This document shows, in pieces, positions 58,134 through 64,000 of a stretch of 64,000 nucleotides of DNA. The stretch's first letter is position 1. Every line of letters starts with the position of its first letter. The notes beneath the pieces are model-generated. The model worked only from the letters and a program-made list of their open reading frames with translations, was not told the origin of the DNA and ran no database searches. Source of the DNA: Bryopsis sp. KO-2023 (taxonomy: Eukaryota > Chlorophyta > Ulvophyceae > Bryopsidales > Bryopsidaceae); assembly GCA_030272585.1 (NCBI GenBank), contig BSYQ01000006.1, positions 5,543,001 through 5,607,000 on the forward strand. Direction: 5' to 3'. The position numbers and the translations under genes are program-made.

Positions 58134-60928
58134 ATGTCGGTTGCTGCGCTTCGTTTCGCCGTTCGTGCGCTTGCGAGCGCTGCTTCTGGAGGCGCGGAAT
58201 CCCTGGCTTTTCAGCGTTGCAGTCGCCCACCAGAGCAATGGTCGAGTCTCGTCAAATCACTCTTCGCGACGAGCACCAACACACGCCAGCAAATGAGAGA
58301 CACCGTTGACGAACCAGGTGTTTTCTTGTGATTATATATCTTTATTTTTCAGCATGAAAGCTGCTATTTTTTTTTGCAACCTTCTTTGAATGTATTACAC
58401 CAGGGCTGTGAAAAGCTTCATGTTCCCCATCTGCTGTGGAAATTAGTGATATAGACCTGCCAGTTCTCACTGATTTTTGGTAAAACACGCATTGCTCAGA
58501 GTCCCAACCCCTCCGATTTCCTGACATGGATGATTTGGCAAAACTGAACCCTGAGCTCGCTGAAGCGATTTTGGCTGATGAAAAACTTCAGCGGTGAGTA
58601 ATCCAAGCAGCGAGAATGCCCTGCACTAAATGTTTTCGTGTTTTCTTTTTCCACCTCCAGAGTTTTGGGCTTTTTTTTTGTATGCATAACAAATCGCCCC
58701 TGCATAAAACTGGACATGTAATGCTCTGGATAATGTGATGCATTTCAAAAAGGTTGAATGTAATGTTTTCTTGCTTAGATGACTTTTTTTTTGGTAAATC
58801 AGCGAAACATCCATGTCAAGAGTGATGGAAGCGATTCGGAAAAGATATCCTGATGTTCATAACACCAACAGTCAAGCTCTTCTTTCTTACATGAGGGTAA
58901 GCAGCCTTTTCTGATTCCTACGAACGCAAAGTTGAATTTTTGATTGTGGCTGATTTTTCCCGCATGCATTTTTGATGTCGAAAAGTCAGGCCCAGGGACA
59001 CCATCGACATTTTCCTGCATTTTTTTTTTATTTTTCTACTTTTTTTTGATGAGTTCGCTGTTGCTACTTAAAACCTAGCACTGACGGGTAGTTTTTGGTT
59101 TGTTTTGCACTTTTGGTTATATTTGGACGTATTGAATTTTTTTTTTGAGCATATTTTTCTGACATGGTTTGGGATCCAGGATAAAGACCTCGATGAAGAG
59201 CTCATGAAGTGTGGAATCGCATTGCCAGAAAACGCACTGAGGAAAGCAAAGCTGAACATGCTGGGAGCCTTCCTGGAATTGGAACAGGTGGATGAAGATG
59301 AGGAAACCGAGTGAGCGCAACCTGCTTGTTCAAATCACATGACATCGTCCATTAAATTACTAATGTATGCTATTGAGTCGAGCTCAAAAGCCACCATTCA
59401 ACTTTTTCCATTTTTACTTTTGAAAACAGAAGTCCCTCCCCCCCCTCCGAGCCAATATTTTTTTCAGCTAATATTTCTAGGGTGTTCTTTTGTAATTTCC
59501 GGTCTGACTCAGGTGTATTATTTCATCAAGTGATTCGATGAAAGGAGAATTAACTGCCACTCCCCTCATTATTTGATTTGATTTGTTTCTTTCTTTTGTG
59601 TTGTTCGTCCCCTCGCCGAAAGTGAAGATCTGGCAAGAATTGAAGAGGAAAATGCAAACGAAGAAAATTTCCCCATCCCCACCGGACCCAAATTCAAATT
59701 CGCTGATGTAGTCACACCAGAAGACGTGAGTATCACTCTTTTTCAGTTCATCATTTCTATTTGTTTGAATTTGGATCTTTAAAATGAAGTTGTGTACACC
59801 CGAACACAAGTGCAATTAAAAAGAATAAATATATGTATATCAAACCGAAAAAAATGTAAAATAAAAAATAATAAAAAAATTGGCCCAGTTCGTTGTAATT
59901 ATTGAAACCCTTAATGGGGTTTCTTGCAATGGGCTTTTGTGCTTTTGGCGGTTTTTTTATTAAAAAAGGAAAAAAAAAAGGAAAATTGCTGTACTGTAGA
60001 TAACATCAGTGCTCGGAACAGCACATGCACAGAAGGTCTGCATAATCGATGTTGTGAAGGAGTCCAGATTTGCTAATCATTTCGTGATAGCAACTGGCCG
60101 AAGCAAGAGGCACTTGTTTTCATTAGCAGCAGCTGTTTTGCATAAGGTGAGTAGAAAAAAAGACGGGGGGGGGGGGAAAGTGTGAAAAAAAAATAGACGT
60201 GAATTTTTTGGATTTCATTGAATGGATTGTTATCTGCAGTACTTGCATCGTCACAATCCAAAAAATTTAAAGAGGCATGTTTTTTTTTTGCTCTTTCTTT
60301 TCCGTCGGGTGATTCTTGGTTTTTCTTTTTGCTGTTTTGTTTGTTATTGTTATTTTTTAGGGGGGGATGTATGATGTAGTCTGAGTTGCCACTGTTGAAC
60401 AGCTGACTGAAAAAATGAAAGAGCACTCTGTGGAGGAAGTTACAAAAGGGCTCAAGCCGGCTGTGGAAGGCGAAATGGGCGATGAATGGCTTTTGGTGGA
60501 TGCCGGTGAGATATTACTAAGCAAATGGAATTTTAAAAAATATTTTGCAGTCTTTCTAAATGCTATTTTGTGCATGTCGCAGTTCCAAGCTTTCTTTTGG
60601 ATCTTCATTTATGATTCGGAAAAAAAATAAAAAATCATTTAAATTCTAAGAAGCAAATGTTGAGGGCAATGAAAAGGATGATTTTAGTGAGTGGTGCTAG
60701 TTGCTGCATATTTATTTTGATTTTTCCTTTGCTTTGGGATTGAGTTGTGTGTGCATTTTGTTCGCTTTCCTGTTTGCAGGCAGCGTCGTGGTTCATCTAT
60801 TTTTAGAAAGGGCAAGATCCTATTATGATTTGGAGTCCCTTTGGGGAAAGAGGGATAACATCGAATGGATCGAAGCTGAAACCAGTGTTGAAACGCTCGA
60901 CACGATCAAGGCAGACAACCAAAACTAG
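58134..60928 (+). CDS. rsfS: Ribosome silencing factor RsfS/Iojap with long N-terminal extension
   Basis: RsfS (Iojap in plants, MALSU1 in mitochondria) binds uL14 of bacterial-type ribosomes and blocks subunit joining. Exons 58134-58317, 58500-58593, 58803-58896, 59180-59310, 59623-59725, 60000-60146, 60403-60505, 60780-60928 are in phase, total 334 residues. The RsfS domain is at about residues 203-320: VCIIDVVKESRFANHFVIAT, then GRSKRHLFSLAAAVLHK, DEWLLVDAGSVVVHLFLERA and YYDLESLWG. The N-terminal 45-60 residues (MSVAALRFAVRALASAASGG) look like an organelle presequence. Between the two lie about 140 acidic, helical residues (PELAEAILADEKLQRE, MSRVMEAIRKRYPDVH) absent from bacterial RsfS. 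Mitochondrion or plastid cannot be told apart by eye. Confidence 0.93.
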
Positions 60929-61695
60929 CAAACTCTTTCTCGTAGTTTTCTGCAGGGATTAGCCACCCATGCAGCCAGAAAAACGGTGGTTTTGTTTCTT
61001 AGCAAGTTGTGTTTTCCCTTGCTGTCTTTTGAGGTTTTTCCCCCATCATCGGATGGGTTTTTTGGGGGTTTTTGTTGGAAAACACCTGGAATAGGCTCGA
61101 CGATGGAATGGGTACTTTGTTCAGAATATATAGAAATGATGTAGTGGGGAGGGGGTGCCAAATGTAAGATGGTCGATGGCTGGTGTGAGTGCTTCGATGA
61201 ATTGTGTCGTGTTTATTACAGCATGAGAGCAAATCCAGACTGTGGGGTTTTGGGGATTTTACTTTTGGGGGGAGGTGTTCATTGGGTAGGACTTCAGCTC
61301 CGCGTTGGTCCATTGTTAACTCCCCCCTGAAAACATCCAAACAAACAAACAAACATGATTCGATGCAAACATCCACGAAGGCACCCCTTTCAGACGGACT
61401 AGAAAGATGTACGGCGCTGTATATGGATCACCTAATACCACCAGTACGAAACGAAAACACAATACAGGTGACGGGAGAATCACGTCAACCCACAACGGGG
61501 AAATATATATCTCTAGAGGCAGTGTGGGAAATTTTCTGGGGGGAGTCGTGTGAGTGGCGGTGCTCCACCCGTCCGACGATCGGCAAGAGCTCTTACGGGA
61601 CTGGTGAAACCGCTCCCTCACCAACGGGAAGGTTTGACGTCAAAAGAACACCCCCTTGGACCAAGGAAAATCGAAAACAACGAATCCAGCAGCAC
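60929..61695. other. Intergenic region
   Basis: 3' region of RsfS and 5' region of the next gene. The open frame covering 61204-62079 starts without a good ATG here and includes low-complexity leader; coding is supported only from 61696. Confidence 0.5.
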
Positions 61696-63539
61696 ATGTT
61701 GCCCAGTAGGAAAACAGTGTTGTGCATCGTAGCCGGCTTGTCCGTGGTTCGATTGGTCGCGAAATCGTTACGCCCTCGCCGCAACGCGAGCTCGACGCCA
61801 CCAGAGTGTGGCGGCAATGACAGCGATGTGAAGGCGAATGCTCAACAGGTGGTGTCGGAATCCCAACCGAGGGAACACACGAGTTCGAAACATCAGGCGA
61901 CCGCTCCTCCACGATTCACGGGATGGCATGCGCTCGCGGGTGGCGGCTGGTTGGCGTTTGTTCTTCTGGCGGTGATGGAGTATTGGAGAGCGCAAGTCGC
62001 TCTTGCTGTTGGGGTGGCTTGGTGCGCATTATCGCTCGGGGTGCTTTATCTGCAGTCCGAGGTCGAGGTGCGGCGGTAGCCATGTGATTGCACCTCATGT
62101 TTTCGAGGTATGAGAATTTGCTCGACTCTTTTTTTGGTTGTTGCGCAGGCGGCCCCGCTGCTGGCAGGACCTCACGAAAGTCCATTCGATGAAAAACGCC
62201 AGACGAATGTGAACTTGAGCGGCATCTGGGTGAAGGTGAATATCTAGATATTCACAGTGTGTCAAAGCAAATCAAATCAGGAATCCCTTTAACACACCCA
62301 TCCGCAGATTTCCCCACAGCACAATTTGCAGCCACCAGATGTTTAGGAAAAGCAAAATGACCATGCTCTTACCATTCTTGCATTCAAAAGCAGTTTTCGT
62401 GAATAGAGCAGAAACAAAACAATCAGAAATAAAAAAATAGAAATACGGCTTTGCAAGTGTAAAAAAGGAGAAAAAAATCCTGAAAACAAGAGATTGGAAC
62501 CCAAAACCAACAACAACTGATACATACATATTTCAAAAAGAATTTAAAAAAGTACCAAAAAATGAAAAATTTTCGTTTAAGAATTTTTCTTCTCAGATGT
62601 ACATTCAAAATCAAAAGATCAATATTTTTCCCAAACGAATCCAAATTTTTGTTTTTGGGCAGGACAATGATGCTTCTGATTCTTTGGAGCCAGTATTGAT
62701 GGCCATGCAGCTCAACCCAATTGTAAGAGCTGCAACCAGACTCGTTCGAGGCCTAGAATTAACGCAAACAGAAAACTCCTTCAGAGTTTCAGTGTTCAGT
62801 GTCATTCGCTGGTTCAAGGTGAGTCAGTCATAGGCCACTACCGCTTTTCTCTCATCCTCAGTGGTCTTTTTTTTACACACATATATATTTACATGTATAT
62901 ATTCTGTTGCTGTTGTTTGTTTTTGTGGTTTTGGGATGAATTGTTTGTTGTATGTAGATCCATGAGGAATACCCCATGTCTGGAATCGTAAAAACCTTTC
63001 CCCGAAGAGATCTCAGAAAAGGTAGGGCCAAAAAAAACTCGGTAAAATTGGGCTTCCGTGGAATATTCGGAAGAAGCTCTTTATAGAATTCTCTGACGCA
63101 AATCGACAGTTTTTGACAGTTTGTTTTTTCATGTTTTCTGAGCACGTTTCAAAAAGAAAAGATGAAAAAGAAACTCACACATCGTGGAGCATCATGGGGA
63201 TAATCGTCTTTTTCTTCTGATCGGAGTTCTATTTTCAGCATTCGTTATTTTTGAGCCAACTGGGCATACTTTGTTTTCACCTTTTCATAGCCTGCCCTGT
63301 TTTTTGTTTGCTGGAAAACGAGACATATGTTTTTTGGCTGCATAGGAAAACATCGTGGCAGTATTGCATGGGTCGGCACCACTCTCAGATTGACGGTGGC
63401 CTGGGATGATCCACTGGGAGGATGGGGGACTGACGATTTCACATTAATCAGCCATAACGAACTCCATGTGAAAACATCGCTCAAACGGGAAGGGCAAGAC
63501 GCATTGCAGTACAATATTGTGTACCGCCGCAAAGCATGA
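61696..63539 (+). CDS. Membrane-anchored calycin (lipocalin/FABP-like) protein
   Basis: Exons 61696-62067 (or to 62061), 62149-62235, 62663-62818, 62958-63021, 63346-63539; phases agree for about 290 residues. The start MLPSRKTVLCIVAGLSVVRL is a hydrophobic leader. After a polar spacer two membrane helices follow (GWLAFVLLAVMEYW and VALAVGVAWCALSLGVLYL). The C-terminal domain begins with the calycin-type GxW motif (VNLSGIWVKDNDASDSLEP) and continues QLNPIVRAATRLVRGLEL, FSVIRWFKIHEEYPMSG, TFPRRDLRKGKHRG, LTVAWDDPLGGWGTDDFTLI and YNIVYRRKA, alternating beta strands as in small algal and plant lipocalin-like proteins. It may bind a lipid or pigment near a membrane; the ligand is not inferable. 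The first exon's donor is uncertain by six bases. Confidence 0.82.
62236..62255. repeat. 20-bp perfect palindrome starting at a splice donor
   Basis: GTGAATATCTAGATATTCAC equals its own reverse complement. Its first two bases are the GT of the inferred intron 62236-62662 in the calycin gene. Confidence 0.9.
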
Positions 63540-64000
63540 GAAAATTCATGGAAAGAAAAAATTCCCTCCTGACCCCGCCACCTCAATTTGAATAGTTGAC
63601 AGGTTGGATTGGTGTTTTTCCACAAGACAGTGAAACGTCCCTTGGCCGGTGTTTGGGTTTGGAACTCTTTTTTCCCCCATGACCAGTCGAGAATTTTGTG
63701 TTTTTTTTCTTGACCTTTTTTAGCATGCTCTGGAAGGTTTGTTTTGATGCCACATTGCAATAGGAAGAAAATTTTCAGTTGCTTTTCTTTAAAATCAAAG
63801 ACTGTAACATCAGAAATTGGATAGCGCACCGTTGGAATTGGCTGGGATTATTGGGTTTTTGTTTTTGTTTTTTTCTGGGGTTGACTCAGTGATATTGATG
63901 AAGTTTTTTGATGGGATTGTCAGCCAGAGCGAGTTCTTCCTGTTGAGGAGAAGGGTTTAGTGTATTTAATCCTCTGTAAGCTTGCATTTTTTTTTTTTCG
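63540..64000. other. Right-hand flank after the calycin gene
   Basis: 3' region of the calycin gene and beyond; no further gene recognised before the window ends. Confidence 0.55.

Noticed and set aside
63245..63829. Minus-strand frame of 194 codons
   Set aside because: Antisense to the last calycin exon, which is in phase with the preceding exons and carries the conserved barrel strands.

Overview
The window is nuclear DNA from an intron-rich, single-celled eukaryote, most likely an alga. About 17 protein-coding genes can be traced, with more than 90 GT-AG introns. Most introns are 100-500 bp, and many contain T-, A- or G-homopolymers. The strongest organism clue is a nuclear Ycf54 gene (28116-29330, minus), a factor for chlorophyll ring formation. 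Its N-terminus looks like a simple transit peptide, with no preceding signal peptide. That points to oxygenic photosynthesis with a primary, probably green-lineage, plastid. I cannot name a genus. No tRNA, rRNA, CRISPR or prokaryotic features were seen.

Layout. 0.5-1 kb: a small membrane protein. 1.9-3.2 kb: a complete but internally deleted LTR retrotransposon of Ty3/Gypsy type with two identical 149-bp LTRs, about 200 bp upstream of an SLC30A9-type (ZnT9) transporter gene (3.4-8.6 kb). 9.1-11.8 kb (minus): a secreted, probably GPI-anchored GH81 endo-beta-1,3-glucanase, head to head with a six-blade kelch protein (12.0-16.4 kb). 17.6-20.5 kb: a PiT/SLC20 phosphate transporter. 22.6-23.4 kb: an unrecognised Tyr/Trp-rich acidic protein. 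25.7-27.0 kb: an organellar thioredoxin. 28.1-31.1 kb: Ycf54 head to head with an organelle-targeted START/COQ10-like protein. 32.6-39.6 kb: NBS1 (nibrin) head to head with RPS2. 40.2-44.8 kb (minus): a large protein combining cyclic-nucleotide-binding domains with an EF-hand pair. 46.0-51.0 kb: AK6/Fap7 head to head with IMP4. 51.6-52.5 kb (minus): an unknown tail-anchored protein. 53.1-56.4 kb: a secreted, GPI-type cysteine-rich repeat protein. 58.1-60.9 kb: a RsfS/Iojap ribosome silencing factor with a long N-terminal extension. 61.7-63.5 kb: a membrane-anchored calycin-like protein.

Organisation. Genes mostly alternate in direction, so promoters are shared by head-to-head pairs 250-550 bp apart. 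Two pairs are functionally coherent: AK6 with IMP4 (both small-subunit ribosome biogenesis) and Ycf54 with the START-like protein (both probably plastid). RPS2, IMP4, AK6 and RsfS make ribosome assembly and function the most represented theme.

The most interesting observations are: an EF-hand pair lying inside a cyclic-nucleotide-binding domain; a cysteine-rich protein built of eight phase 1-1 exons, about one repeat each; an excess of perfect short hairpins in introns and intergenic DNA, including two mutually exclusive hairpins upstream of the thioredoxin gene and a palindrome starting at a splice donor; and the young deleted retrotransposon in the SLC30A9 upstream region. Exon models were built by eye from splice consensus, reading phase and family similarity. 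Where the exon phases add up to an intact reading frame I say so; unresolved joints are flagged.
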